Source of the DNA: an uncultured Bacteroidales bacterium
Lineage (GTDB): Bacteria > Bacteroidota > Bacteroidia > Bacteroidales > UBA932
Reading direction: 5' to 3'
DNA: 64,000 bases
Assembly (NCBI GenBank): GCA_944323775.1
Contig: CALUTT010000028.1
Location: 1-64,000, forward strand
Part shown: one piece after another, positions 34,751 through 43,959 of the stretch
Numbering within the stretch: the first letter of the stretch is position 1
Layout of the letters: each line of letters opens with the position of its first letter
Notes under the pieces: model-generated
What the model saw: the letters and a program-made list of their open reading frames with translations, nothing else
Told to the model about the DNA's origin: nothing
Databases searched by the model: none
Made by a program: the position numbers and the translations under genes

Positions 34751-36046
34751 ATGTCAAAAAGATCCTTCTTTATTATCCTTGTCGCGGCATTGGCCGGCTT
34801 GCCTGCCGCCGCGGATTCATTTAAAATGGCCGTCATTTCAGACGTGCATCTCATGGCACCGTCGCTGCTTAAAGAGGACGGAGAGGCTCTGGAAACCTAT
34901 ATAGCCCATGACAGGAAACTGCTGCGCGAGGGCCCCGCTCTGATGGCCGAGGCCTCGGAGCGCATCCTGTCTGAATCGCCGGATGTCCTGCTGATATCAG
35001 GCGACCTGACCAAGGACGGCGAGACTTCATCACACCTGTATCTCAGGGACAGTTGTCTTGCCCCTTTGCGCAAGGCCGGAATCCGGATATATGTGGTCCC
35101 GGGGAATCATGATGTCAACAACCCCCACGCCGTCGAGTTCGACGGTGACAAGACTGTGAGAGTGGACACGCCCTCAGCCGGGGAGTTTGCCGAAATATAT
35201 TGCGATTATGGCTACGGAGAGGCTCTGGCACGCGATCCGTTCTCGCTGAGCTATGTCGTGCAGCTCGCTCCTGGCCTCCGGCTGCTGTGTCTGGACGCAT
35301 GCAGGTACGAGGACAACAGTTTTGAGCAGAACACCTGCATAACATCAGGACGTCTGAAGGCGCAGACCGTGAACTTCATCAAGGAGCAGGCGAAGGCTGC
35401 GCGTCAGTCCGGAGACAGAATGATCGCCATGATGCATCACGGAGTAGTGCATCACTGGAAGCTGCAGGAAGCAGTCATGGACGAGTACCTGGTGAAGCAC
35501 TGGAAGCGGATAGCCCGGCTTTTCGGAAGGGAAGGAATAGATGTGGTGTTCACGGGACATTTCCATTCCCAGGACATTTCCTCGAAGGGCAAGGTGACTG
35601 ATGTCGAGACAGGTTCTCTGGTGTCGTATCCTGCTCCTATACGGTTCGTCTCCATATCCGGGGACAATATGGAGATAAGCACCGGACTGCTTTCAGGCTC
35701 CGGGCTCGTTTTCCCTAGCGGCAACAGTTTCGAGGAGGAGATGCTTGAGTATGCTGACGGGGCGATGAGGAGCGTGGTTGACGCCATGATTCCCGAAAAG
35801 GTCGACCCTCAGGTCAAGGAACGCTGCTGCGCCATTCTTGCCAAGGCATATGTCGCGCATCTCAAGGGGGACGAGAAGCCTTCGGATGAAGACCTTGAAG
35901 AACTGAAGGCTGCCTCGAAGGAGTTGCGAGGGGAGTCTTTCATCTATTCGGTCGTACTCAATCTGGTTGGGAAGAGCTTCTGGACGGATCTCGAACCCTC
36001 AGACTGGGACACGGTCATTACTCTCCGCCCTGCCGCCGGCAGATAG
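34751..36046 (+). CDS. Secreted calcineurin-like metallophosphoesterase
   Basis: 431 residues with a cleavable signal (VAALAGLPAAADS, about 1-22). The two-metal site motifs are complete: SDVHL near 30, SGDLTKDG near 86, VPGNHDVNN near 118, MMHHG near 222 and TGHFHSQD near 263. The C-terminal 150 residues are an alpha-helical extension of unknown role. The enzyme should act in the periplasm or at the surface on a phosphoester; its substrate cannot be told. The gene lies 24 bases after the kinase fusion gene. Confidence 0.9.
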   Translation: MSKRSFFIILVAALAGLPAAADSFKMAVISDVHLMAPSLLKEDGEALETYIAHDRKLLREGPALMAEASERILSESPDVLLISGDLTKDGETSSHLYLRDSCLAPLRKAGIRIYVVPGNHDVNNPHAVEFDGDKTVRVDTPSAGEFAEIYCDYGYGEALARDPFSLSYVVQLAPGLRLLCLDACRYEDNSFEQNTCITSGRLKAQTVNFIKEQAKAARQSGDRMIAMMHHGVVHHWKLQEAVMDEYLVKHWKRIARLFGREGIDVVFTGHFHSQDISSKGKVTDVETGSLVSYPAPIRFVSISGDNMEISTGLLSGSGLVFPSGNSFEEEMLEYADGAMRSVVDAMIPEKVDPQVKERCCAILAKAYVAHLKGDEKPSDEDLEELKAASKELRGESFIYSVVLNLVGKSFWTDLEPSDWDTVITLRPAAGR

Positions 36047-36055
36047 CCAGCGGCT

Positions 36056-36463
36056 TCAGGCCTGTCCGGAAAGTGCGCAGCGTATGCTCCGGAGTATCCC
36101 GCTGTCAGCCGGAAGCCATTTTACAGAGTCGAGTTCGCTTGCGGCAAGCCACCTGGAAGACTCATGTTCCAGCAGCCTGAGGCCGGCGGAAGCTATGCTG
36201 CACCAGTAGAAGTGAAGCGTGACATGGAAGGCCGGGTAGTCCCACCCGACAGTCCCGATAAGGTCGCCGATGACTATTTCGGCATCGAGTTCCTCTCTTA
36301 TCTCCCTGTGCAGGGCCTGTTGCGGGGTTTCTCCGGCTTCTATTTTTCCGCCGGGGAATTCCCACCAGTCCTTGAATTCTCCGTAGCCGCGCTGGGTGGC
36401 GAATATGCTGTCCCCGCGTCTGATGACGGCGGCGACGACTTCAATGTTTTTCCTTTCCTGCAT
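36056..36463 (-). CDS. Nudix hydrolase (MutT-like)
   Basis: 135 residues. The Nudix box GGKIEAGETPQQALHREIREEL at about 38-59 has the right Gly, Glu and REUXEE pattern. The N-terminal VVAAVIRRGDSIFATQRG and a C-terminal WLAASELDSVKWLPAD, typical of MutT/CTP pyrophosphohydrolase forms, are also seen. It probably cleans oxidised nucleotides such as 8-oxo-dGTP. It stands alone and converges on the metallophosphoesterase gene. Confidence 0.92.
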   Translation of the reverse strand: MQERKNIEVVAAVIRRGDSIFATQRGYGEFKDWWEFPGGKIEAGETPQQALHREIREELDAEIVIGDLIGTVGWDYPAFHVTLHFYWCSIASAGLRLLEHESSRWLAASELDSVKWLPADSGILRSIRCALSGQA

Positions 36464-36607
36464 TTTATATTGAATAAGCCTGCAAATTTATTGTAATTTC
36501 GGGACAAACTGCCGGTCCATGTCTGGGATGAGAAGAATATTTGTTATCTGTGCTGCCGGTCTTTATTGCCAGCTCACCGGCCAGGCGGGAGCATGCGGCA
36601 TTGGAAT

Positions 36608-36640
36608 TGAAAAAGGCCGTCCGGAAATCGGGCGGCCTTT
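36608..36640 (-). terminator. Terminator of the Big_2 lipoprotein gene
   Basis: A 12-bp stem with one wobble pair (36612-36623 with 36629-36640) has a five-base loop. Read on the minus strand it ends in a run of T, 22 bases after the stop codon. Confidence 0.85.
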
Positions 36641-36661
36641 GCATATGAAATCCTTTTCAGA

Positions 36662-37813
36662 CTAGAAACCGAGCACGGTCCTTACTGAATACTGCCAGAA
36701 TTTGTTGTATGCCCAGCAGTATACGAACGATGCATTGTCAAACATTATCGCCCATGTCTTGGTGTCTGAGCATATGCTTGATGTCCAGAACTGGTCCTGG
36801 TTGTAGTCTACGGCATATTCCACTTTCTGGTCGTCCGCAACCTTTGCCATAGTCTCGTTCAGTGCATCGTTGATGCGGCCCTTGTTAGACCATGAGAAGT
36901 TGCCGTACGTGTCGGCGAGGAACGAGTCGCTGTCGTTGAGAATGATCCCGCCGAGTCCCCTGAGAGCATCGAACCACTGTCCTACAGAAGGCAGGTACCA
37001 GCCGGTTGAATTGGCCGGAGCGGGTACGATCGTCTCGAAATCAGAAACTGCCTGGAATACTCCGTATGCCGTAGGATCGGCGTTGAGATCTTCCGTGCGC
37101 TCGTTGAAGATAGCCTGAGTGTAGGCATATCCGTTGACGTCAGCGTTAAGGGTCGCATATGTCTCCTTCTCCTTGCCTTCTATTTCCTCGTCGGTGTCGC
37201 AGAGCTTGTTGAATCCTATCTCTGACTCGTCGCGGGTCCATGAACCGTTGAAGTAGTACCAGTAATAGTAGTTGTATAGTCCGTTCGTCGCGGTTGCGAG
37301 AACAAGACCGTGGGGCTCAATGCCTTTTTCCTGGAGAGCGGCTTTCTCGGCTTCGCCCATCCTTTCCACGTCAGTTGTGAACACCAGGCCGATAACCTGG
37401 GCGCTCTTTACTTCATCCTCTGCGGTTTCCTTGTCAAGCAGGGATCCGTCGGCAAGATAGAAGTCGCCGACTGCTGCATCTGCGGCAAGTTTGTTTCCGC
37501 TGTAGACAGTTACGGGTACAGCTGCCTCGACGCCGTTCACTGTTACAGTAATGTTCGCTGTTCCTGGTGCGACAGCAGTCACGATTCCGCTTGCATCAAC
37601 GGTCGCCACTTCTTCGTTGTCGATTGTCCATTCAGGAGTGCCATAAGCGGCGTTTTCAGGAAGAACCGTGAGTTCAAGCTGCTGCGTACCGGTCTTTGTG
37701 AGTTCGACCTTCTCGGGAGTGACGCTCACAGACTCGATGCTGATCTCAGGAGTCTTTGAACAGGCTGCCGCAAGCACAAGCAGGGCAGCGGAACAAAATG
37801 TTAAGGTTTTCAT
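36662..37813 (-). CDS. Lipoprotein with Big_2 Ig-like domain and C-terminal Lcl/DUF1566-like domain
   Basis: 383 residues with a lipobox (VLAAAC, Cys18). Residues about 25-105 are a bacterial Ig-like (Big_2) domain (VSVTPEKVELTKTGTQQLELTV, GIVTAVAPGTANITVTVNG). The remainder contains GWYLPSVGQWFDAL near 270 and QFWTSSICSD near 345, the signature of DUF1566/Lcl-like C-terminal domains. It should sit on the outer membrane surface. The function is unknown; it is a single-gene unit with its own terminator. Confidence 0.88.
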   Translation of the reverse strand: MKTLTFCSAALLVLAAACSKTPEISIESVSVTPEKVELTKTGTQQLELTVLPENAAYGTPEWTIDNEEVATVDASGIVTAVAPGTANITVTVNGVEAAVPVTVYSGNKLAADAAVGDFYLADGSLLDKETAEDEVKSAQVIGLVFTTDVERMGEAEKAALQEKGIEPHGLVLATATNGLYNYYYWYYFNGSWTRDESEIGFNKLCDTDEEIEGKEKETYATLNADVNGYAYTQAIFNERTEDLNADPTAYGVFQAVSDFETIVPAPANSTGWYLPSVGQWFDALRGLGGIILNDSDSFLADTYGNFSWSNKGRINDALNETMAKVADDQKVEYAVDYNQDQFWTSSICSDTKTWAIMFDNASFVYCWAYNKFWQYSVRTVLGF

Positions 37814-37975
37814 GATGATAATATTGTTTTGATTGGGAAAAAATACAGACCGGTTGTCCCGAGCCGTGTGACGGCGGAGGCGGGACTGCAGTTTCAGTAT
37901 GTTACGGACAGAAAGAATCTTCCGGTCCAGGCAATAACACTTCTAACATCTTGATGGCAATATAGTGAAATAAAA

Positions 37976-38009
37976 ATAAAAAAACAACCCTCTGATGCTG
38001 CTCAGAGGG
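37976..38009 (-). terminator. Terminator of the YD-like lipoprotein gene
   Basis: An 8-bp stem (CCCTCTGA at 37988-37995, TCAGAGGG at 38002-38009) is followed on the minus strand by a T-rich run. It lies about 50 bases after the stop codon. Confidence 0.75.
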
Positions 38010-38059
38010 CTGTAGGAGGCGGAAGTGATTGACGGACAGAAACAAAAAAATGAAAAAAA

Positions 38060-38908
38060 TCAGTCGCGGTATTTCAGCTCCCTGATTTCGAGCCGTATCG
38101 GCGTGCCGTTCCTTTCAGTGATCCTTTCTGTCCAGTTGCCTTCCTTGTCGACTTTGAATGTATAGCGCAGCGATGTTTCTCCTCTGTTGCCGGTGAGGTG
38201 CTGTTCAGAGCGGAAACCGTTTTCGTCGTATGTGGTGCTTATGTCCATTCTTCCCAGAAGCACGCTCTCTGTGTAGGCATTGATCACGCGGCCGGTCGAG
38301 TCATAGACGTTTCGGAATTCGCTCAGGACTTTTTCCCCGTCCGCTGAGTACATCCTGTTGGAGATGTTGCGTCCCTTGCTGTCATATGCAAGTATGCGGT
38401 AGCCTCTGTCGGTCTTTCCGGACAGATTCAGAGTGACCTTGACGCTGTCTTTGCCGAAATATCGGTATTCTTCGCGTTTGCGCAGGCTGTCGAGTCCGTC
38501 TCTGACTGTCAGCGAATGCAGACGTCCGTTCCGGTATGTGTATGTGGTCGTTTCTGTGACATCTCCTGATGCCGAAACTGCTTTTTCTGACTTCAGCAGT
38601 CCGTTTTTGCCATATGTGAAAGTTTCGCTGCCGGTTGGTTCGTTGCGTGAGTTGTACCGCCTGAGCAGAGTCTTCCGTCCGAGTTCGTCAAACTCTATAT
38701 ATATATTGTCAAGTGAAGGCTCGATCCGAGAGGCGACGTATCCGTTTGAGGTAGAGTCGAGGCTGTACACGGTATTTCTCATTGAAGAGATGTTGCCCTT
38801 GAGTTCATACTGCACCATGTCGGGCTCGGATGCCGGTGTCCATGGCCTGCATGATGAGAAGGCCAAAAGGAGGGCACAAGGGAAGAGTATTTTATCAATT
38901 TTAAGCAT
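38060..38908 (-). CDS. Lipoprotein with RHS/YD-like beta repeats
   Basis: 282 residues with a lipobox (LLAFSSC, Cys20). From about residue 40 to the end there are repeated strand pairs of the type YxYxxNGxLxS and YDxxGRxI (EFDELGRKTLLRRYN, YGKNGLLKSE, YRNGRLHSL, YDSKGRNISNR, YDSTGRVINAY, YDENGFRSE), as in YD-repeat and DUF-type wrap proteins, but without the core of an RHS toxin. It is probably a surface lipoprotein. Its promoter places the transcription start almost on the ATG (see the promoter entry). Confidence 0.85.
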   Translation of the reverse strand: MLKIDKILFPCALLLAFSSCRPWTPASEPDMVQYELKGNISSMRNTVYSLDSTSNGYVASRIEPSLDNIYIEFDELGRKTLLRRYNSRNEPTGSETFTYGKNGLLKSEKAVSASGDVTETTTYTYRNGRLHSLTVRDGLDSLRKREEYRYFGKDSVKVTLNLSGKTDRGYRILAYDSKGRNISNRMYSADGEKVLSEFRNVYDSTGRVINAYTESVLLGRMDISTTYDENGFRSEQHLTGNRGETSLRYTFKVDKEGNWTERITERNGTPIRLEIRELKYRD

Positions 38909-38913
38909 ATCTT

Positions 38914-38943
38914 CAAATGTAGTAATTTTTTCTGTTCATGCAA
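38914..38943 (-). promoter_or_regulatory. Promoter of the YD-like lipoprotein gene, near-leaderless
   Basis: On the minus strand TTG (38943-38941), a 19-bp spacer and TACATTTG (38921-38914) match the Bacteroidetes consensus. Only five bases separate the -7 box from the ATG at 38908, so the mRNA would start at or just before the start codon. Confidence 0.65.
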
Positions 38944-39067
38944 CACGTTGCGCGCCAAATTCTTATAATTTTTCGACAAAATAAAAATAATTAAATAAAA
39001 AATTTTATTTTATCTTTTTTTTACTTAACTTGCGGGCAGTTGTGTATTATTTTAATCCTTATTCAAA

Positions 39068-40675
39068 ATGAAAAAAGCAATTCTCCTATTCGTGGCTGCA
39101 TCCTTCCTGTTGGCCGGATGCAAGAAGACCATCGAAACACAGCCTGATCCCGTGATCAATCTTCCGGGAATCACTGACAACAAGCTTGCTTTCACTTCAG
39201 AAGGCGGCTCCCAGACAATCGAGTACACTGTCAGCAATCCTGTAGAGGGTGCTAAAATGACAGCTGAAGCCGATCAGGACTGGATTACCAACATCAATTC
39301 CGAGACTGACGGAGTAGTGAGCTTCGATGTCCAGGCAAACACGAACGCTGAAAGCAGAACGGCTGTCATCAGACTTGTGTATGAGTATGGTGACGCGTCG
39401 GTTTCAGCTGAGGTCAGCGCAACCCAGGAGGGTTACGACGCTTCCTTCTCATTCGAGGTCCCCGCTGAAGCTGTAACAGCTACTTCCATCAGAGTCCTCT
39501 CCAGCTGTCTGAACCCTTCTCTCCGCTGGTATGCTGATCTTGCGGTTACTGATGAAATCGGAGAAACATTTGCCGAGGATTACAGGACCAGTTTCCTTGA
39601 GTTGGTTGCTTTCTACGAGGTCCTTGGCCTGACGCTGGATGACATGCTGTATACAGCTGACTATAAGGATGATTATACATACTCCGGACTTAACCAGCTT
39701 ACGTCTTACACTCCGATTGCATTCGGAATGGATCTCGAAGGCAATTATACAACCAGCATGGAGTTCGGCGAAGCGGTATCAACTACCGAGATGCAGCTCG
39801 TTGACCTCGACTTCGATATCAAGACTAACCCTGGAACCAACTTTGTGACGCTTGACATCACTCCTTCCGATCCGGATGCTTTTTATTTTGCAACCGTTAT
39901 CGATGATTCTTTCTATGAGGCAGGCTACAGCGACGAAGAGATCATGACCGAGATATGTGAAAACTACGGTTCATATCTTGAGACTTATGCTCTGCAGGGT
40001 AACGTTACTGAATACAAGGTGACCGGAATGTCTCCCGAGACTCACTACTATGCAGTCGCATTCGGTGTTGACCTTAGCGGATACACCTACAATTCCGAGA
40101 TGACTAAAGTTGAGTTCAGCACGATTGCCAGCCAGCCTACTGACGCTTTTGCCGAAGGTAGCATTGACAACTATTGGGACAGTGAGGATATCGTTGCCTA
40201 CAATCCTGACTATGCGAAGTATGTGGGAGAAAAGCCTCTCTTCGCTGCATTCGATATCACCTACAATGAGACCGCTGCAGGTGCATACGCAATACTTTGG
40301 AATGGTGATGTTGCAGCCGAGTATCCTGAAAGTGAGATCTATAGCAGCACTCTTTCTCAGGGTGACTACTTCGTCAAGGGATCTCCTGCAAATATCTTCT
40401 ACATGAACTATAACGAGACTGTTACCGCATGCGTGATTGCCGTTGACGAGAGTGGCAACTATGGCGACATGTCAATGAAAGTCATTACTCTTACTGAGGA
40501 TGGCGTATCATCTGACTATGCACTCTTCGACGAGTACTTCAACAGCCTTATGGGTGCAAGCTCTGTATCTGCCAAGACCTTCAGCACGACAATCAATGTT
40601 CCTGAACGTCCTGCAATGGAGTTCTCCAAGGCTTCTGAGTCGGTAAAGGCTTTCAAGGGCGTGACCCTCAAGTAA
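39068..40675 (+). CDS. Surface lipoprotein with BACON-like domain and paired repeat modules
   Basis: 535 residues with a lipobox (FLLAGC, Cys18). Residues about 35-130 resemble a BACON domain (LAFTSEGGSQTIEYTVSNP, DQDWITN, VRLVYEYG-type strands). Then come two related modules of about 170 residues, each with a helix-rich insert and a strand pair ending in an MTKVEFST-like motif. The second kind of module also occurs in the lipoprotein at 59425-60846. There are no catalytic motifs. It likely sits on the cell surface; binding of glycans or proteins is possible but not shown. The upstream 158 bases are very A/T-rich, with TATCTTTT as the best -7 candidate. Confidence 0.85.
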   Translation: MKKAILLFVAASFLLAGCKKTIETQPDPVINLPGITDNKLAFTSEGGSQTIEYTVSNPVEGAKMTAEADQDWITNINSETDGVVSFDVQANTNAESRTAVIRLVYEYGDASVSAEVSATQEGYDASFSFEVPAEAVTATSIRVLSSCLNPSLRWYADLAVTDEIGETFAEDYRTSFLELVAFYEVLGLTLDDMLYTADYKDDYTYSGLNQLTSYTPIAFGMDLEGNYTTSMEFGEAVSTTEMQLVDLDFDIKTNPGTNFVTLDITPSDPDAFYFATVIDDSFYEAGYSDEEIMTEICENYGSYLETYALQGNVTEYKVTGMSPETHYYAVAFGVDLSGYTYNSEMTKVEFSTIASQPTDAFAEGSIDNYWDSEDIVAYNPDYAKYVGEKPLFAAFDITYNETAAGAYAILWNGDVAAEYPESEIYSSTLSQGDYFVKGSPANIFYMNYNETVTACVIAVDESGNYGDMSMKVITLTEDGVSSDYALFDEYFNSLMGASSVSAKTFSTTINVPERPAMEFSKASESVKAFKGVTLK

Positions 40676-40698
40676 GATAAGGGAAATCTCCGAGTAAT

Positions 40699-40732
40699 AT
40701 GAGGCGGTTCCATTAAGGGGCCGCCTCATTTG
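40699..40732 (+). terminator. Terminator after the BACON-like lipoprotein gene
   Basis: A 13-bp stem with two wobble pairs (40699-40711 with 40717-40729) has a short loop and a short T-rich tail. It lies 24 bases after the stop. Confidence 0.75.
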
Positions 40733-40822
40733 TTGCAATGGATATCCGGCCAGCTGAGCCGGCGCAACAGAATACGTCTGACTTTTTTCCGTACTGATGC
40801 TCGTGCTTAGCAAAAAAAACAC

Positions 40823-40830
40823 TATGTTTG
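40823..40830 (+). promoter_or_regulatory. -7 box for the GH43-type gene
   Basis: TATGTTTG matches TAnnTTTG exactly and lies 42 bases before the ATG. No clear TTTG is seen at -33. Confidence 0.45.
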
Positions 40831-40872
40831 TATGTTGCTGACCGCAGATAACCAACAAAACATAACATCATC

Positions 40873-43038
40873 ATGAAAGTCAAATCCATGCTCTATCTGT
40901 GCGGCGTGCTTGCCGCCGCGGCATCTGCCGTGGCCTTGCCGCAGCCTGCATCGGCAAAGGTCCCCGGGAACGCGGACAGCCAGAAATTCATGCAGACAAT
41001 CACCGACGCTCCGCTTACGTTCTGCAACCCTATCGAACTTGTCGTAGGTTCCGAGAGGGCAAGGCGCGGCGGAGAACCCGTTGTCCTGATATTTCAGGAC
41101 GAGTACTACCTGTTCGTGACCGGCAGCAGAGGATACTGGTGCTCTGAGAACTTCCGCGACTGGACCTATATAGACGCACCTACATTCCCCGGAGGGGTAG
41201 TCTCCGTGGTCGAGCGCAAGGGCGTGCTCTATGCCTGCTCCATGAACTCCTACAACGTCTTTTCATGCAAGGACCCCAAATCCGGCAAGTGGGAGCAGTG
41301 CGGGACATTCAGCAGTGACCGTTACGGGGATGCCAACATGTTCGTCGACGATGACGACCGTCTGTACATGGTGTACGGCTGGTCTCAGCTGATGCCGTTC
41401 AGGATTGTCGAGCTTGACCCGAAGACATTCAAGGAAATAGGGGAGACCAAGGTCCTGTTCTTCAGCGACTACAAGAACCACGGCTTCGAGCGCCGCAGAA
41501 ATGACGACGTAATATTCTCCATTTTCGCAAACAACTACCGTCCGTACTACGACGAGGAGTATCCTTGGATCGAGGGTCCCTGGATCACAAAGCACAACGG
41601 CAAGTACTACCTCCAGTATGCGGCGATAGGCCTCGAGTTCCTCTCATATTCCCATGGAGTGTACGTGGCTGACAACATAATGGGCCCCTACGTATATTCC
41701 GAGCACAATCCTCTGACCTTCAAGACTACGGGCTTCGCACCCGGAGCTGGACACGGCAGCACTTTCCATGACAAGAACGGCCAGCTGTGGACGATCTGCA
41801 TGATCCCTGCCTTCTACAGCGGCAACGGCGGCGCTGAACTCGCGCTGTATCCTACCGCAGTGGATGAGGACGGAGTCATGCATTCCAACACGGCTTTCGG
41901 CGACTATCCACAGTTCTATCCCGGAGTGGTCCAGGATGCCGTTGACAACAATTTCACAGGATGGATGCTGCTCTCCAAGGACAAGAGGGTGGAAGTGTCG
42001 TCTACTTTTGAGGACAACGTCGCCTCTAATGCCGTGGACGAGAATTTCATGACCAACTGGATAGCCCAGACCGGCGATGCAGGGGAGTTCATGACCGTCG
42101 ACCTCGGCACCGAGTGTGAGATCAACGCCATCCAGGTCAACTTCGACCGTGCCGGTGCTTCCGTACAGGTCGGACGCGGGGCGCCGCGCCCTGCAGACGG
42201 AGTGGCCGAGCTCAAGCGCTACCAGTGCTACACGGTGGACGTATCCTCTGACAACGAGAACTGGACCACTGTCATCGACAAGAGCCAGAATACCCAGGAC
42301 CGTCGCCATGACTACACCGAACTGACCGAGCCCGTGAAGGCAAGGTATGTAAGGGTTACCAACGTGTTCACTCATGACGATGCCAAGTTCGGAATCAAGG
42401 ACCTGAGGGTGTTCGGCAACGCGGATGCGGCAAAGTTCACCGAGGTGACTGACTTCAAGGCCGTGCGCAGCATCGAGGACCGCCGTGATGCCGACCTGCT
42501 GTGGACGCCTGTCCCCGGAGCGGACGGATATGTAGTGCGCTACGGCATCGAGCCGGACAAGCTCTACAACAACTATATGGTCTACGGAGACAACAAGCTC
42601 TCGATAGGCAGCCTGAACACCGGTTCTGAATACTACTACGAGATAACTGCCTTCGACAGCGGAACCGACAGCTACAAGCCCGTAAGCGAGGCCGTGAACG
42701 GTACCGGAGCCGAGATTGAACTGACCAAGGAACGCTCCGGCGGCGGATGGGGCGGCGGTGCCAACACCACCCGTCTGATGACCTACCAGGGTGTTGACAA
42801 ATATGTGTTCGACAACATAGATCCGGGCACATACACTCTGCGCCACTCCTACGGTCCTGTGCTGTGGAGCGGTGAACTTACCGAAGACCAGCTCATCGGC
42901 TCCTCCGACAAGCCCACGGTGACGGCATTCCTCACCTGGCTCGGAACCGGAGTGGAAGTCCGCGGCAAGATGGAGATGAAGGTAGTGCCGGGCAAGGAGC
43001 ACGGCAAGATTGTGGTAACGATGACTTACGACAAGTAG
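40873..43038 (+). CDS. Secreted GH43-like glycosidase with F5/8 type C and Fn3 domains
   Basis: 721 residues with a cleavable signal (about 1-28). Residues about 45-350 form a five-bladed propeller of the GH43 type: acidic residues are seen at GEP (Glu68, where the family usually has Asp), YGDANMF (Asp153) and WIEGPW (Glu234, the general acid). Residues about 365-515 are an F5/8 type C (CBM32-like) domain and about 525-620 an Fn3 domain; the last 80 residues are a separate beta domain. The substrate is not known; arabinose- or galactose-containing glycans are typical for the family. No SusC/D genes are nearby. Confidence 0.88.
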   Translation: MKVKSMLYLCGVLAAAASAVALPQPASAKVPGNADSQKFMQTITDAPLTFCNPIELVVGSERARRGGEPVVLIFQDEYYLFVTGSRGYWCSENFRDWTYIDAPTFPGGVVSVVERKGVLYACSMNSYNVFSCKDPKSGKWEQCGTFSSDRYGDANMFVDDDDRLYMVYGWSQLMPFRIVELDPKTFKEIGETKVLFFSDYKNHGFERRRNDDVIFSIFANNYRPYYDEEYPWIEGPWITKHNGKYYLQYAAIGLEFLSYSHGVYVADNIMGPYVYSEHNPLTFKTTGFAPGAGHGSTFHDKNGQLWTICMIPAFYSGNGGAELALYPTAVDEDGVMHSNTAFGDYPQFYPGVVQDAVDNNFTGWMLLSKDKRVEVSSTFEDNVASNAVDENFMTNWIAQTGDAGEFMTVDLGTECEINAIQVNFDRAGASVQVGRGAPRPADGVAELKRYQCYTVDVSSDNENWTTVIDKSQNTQDRRHDYTELTEPVKARYVRVTNVFTHDDAKFGIKDLRVFGNADAAKFTEVTDFKAVRSIEDRRDADLLWTPVPGADGYVVRYGIEPDKLYNNYMVYGDNKLSIGSLNTGSEYYYEITAFDSGTDSYKPVSEAVNGTGAEIELTKERSGGGWGGGANTTRLMTYQGVDKYVFDNIDPGTYTLRHSYGPVLWSGELTEDQLIGSSDKPTVTAFLTWLGTGVEVRGKMEMKVVPGKEHGKIVVTMTYDK

Positions 43039-43080
43039 CCTCCAGATGCGGTCAGCAGATATCCGCTGATGATTCAAGTT

Positions 43081-43109
43081 ACCCTCCGAGTCTCATCGGA
43101 GGGTTTTTT
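43081..43109 (+). terminator. Terminator of the GH43-type gene
   Basis: A perfect 9-bp stem (ACCCTCCGA, TCGGAGGGT) with a five-base loop is followed by six T in total. It overlaps the last codons of the convergent membrane-protein gene. Confidence 0.9.
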
Positions 43110-43959
43110 CGTCCCGTCCAGGGTTCATGGCGGCATCCCGCGCCTCGTCCCTGTCCATCCTTTCCTGTATCCTTGAGCTTGCTGTCTCGACCCGGCCGAG
43201 GGCCTGCCGTACCATCTTCCTGTGAAAAGAGCGGAGCTGTTTCTTGTGGGCGCAGAGTTTCTCGGTGCATTCCCTGCAGGTCAGGGCCAGGTGGGTCTCC
43301 TCGTGGAAGCGCTCGGGGTGAGTGCGGAACGTTATCTCCCATTTGGCGAACAGGCCAAGAGCAAGTGCAACCAGGCTCCATGTCGCAAATGAGGGTATGA
43401 AGATGAGCGGGGTGAACATCATCAGGTAGTCCCAGTTGTAGATGCGGCAGGTCCCGCAGCACTTGTTCTTAAGGAACCAGGTTTCGAAAGGGCAGAAGAA
43501 CAGAATGCAGACCATATCGCACACTCCGTAGAAGAGCGAGACCAGAAGGAGCGCACCGCGGTCAATCACATGCGTGAAATACAGTGCGGCTATCGCTCCG
43601 TTGAGCGCAGTCCAAGCCAGGGCTATCGCGAGCAGGCTCCTGCGGTAGTCCGGTGCGGGTGCAGGGGCGGGCGAGGGCTTGTAATTCCTGCCGAAGACCT
43701 TCTGGCAGCCCATGCTCTCGTTCCTGTCGGGAAAGAAGCGCAGCGTCATCTCGGATGCGAATATGATCCATACAGTAGCCATGACCCAAGGTCTGGCAAC
43801 ACCTCCGGACAGAGATCCCTCTGAGGACGGATCAAGTCTGTCGAAGGCATATGACGCAGCCGCCGCAAGGAAGAGGCAGCTCCTGAAGATCAGCTTGCAG
43901 TAGTGTATGGCTGAGGTCCTGGATATCTTGACGGTCCCGATCTTCATGCTTGTATTCAC
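43093..43959 (-). CDS. Integral membrane protein of unknown function
   Basis: 288 residues starting at GTG 43959, which overlaps the deformylase stop (GTGA); an ATG four codons later is an alternative. Five or six hydrophobic segments are seen (about 25-40, 55-75, 107-130, 135-155, 175-210). A Cys-rich stretch FLKNKCCGTCRIYNWDY near 165 and CRECTEKLCAHKK near 232 could bind a metal or cofactor. It is the last gene of the Hdr-like operon. I do not recognise the family. Its stop codon lies inside the terminator hairpin of the convergent GH43 gene. Confidence 0.82.
   Translation of the reverse strand: MNTSMKIGTVKISRTSAIHYCKLIFRSCLFLAAAASYAFDRLDPSSEGSLSGGVARPWVMATVWIIFASEMTLRFFPDRNESMGCQKVFGRNYKPSPAPAPAPDYRRSLLAIALAWTALNGAIAALYFTHVIDRGALLLVSLFYGVCDMVCILFFCPFETWFLKNKCCGTCRIYNWDYLMMFTPLIFIPSFATWSLVALALGLFAKWEITFRTHPERFHEETHLALTCRECTEKLCAHKKQLRSFHRKMVRQALGRVETASSRIQERMDRDEARDAAMNPGRDEKTLR

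Noticed and set aside
41644..43077. 477-codon minus-strand frame opposite the GH43 gene
   Set aside because: Antisense to a well-supported secreted enzyme; composition is that of a shadow frame.
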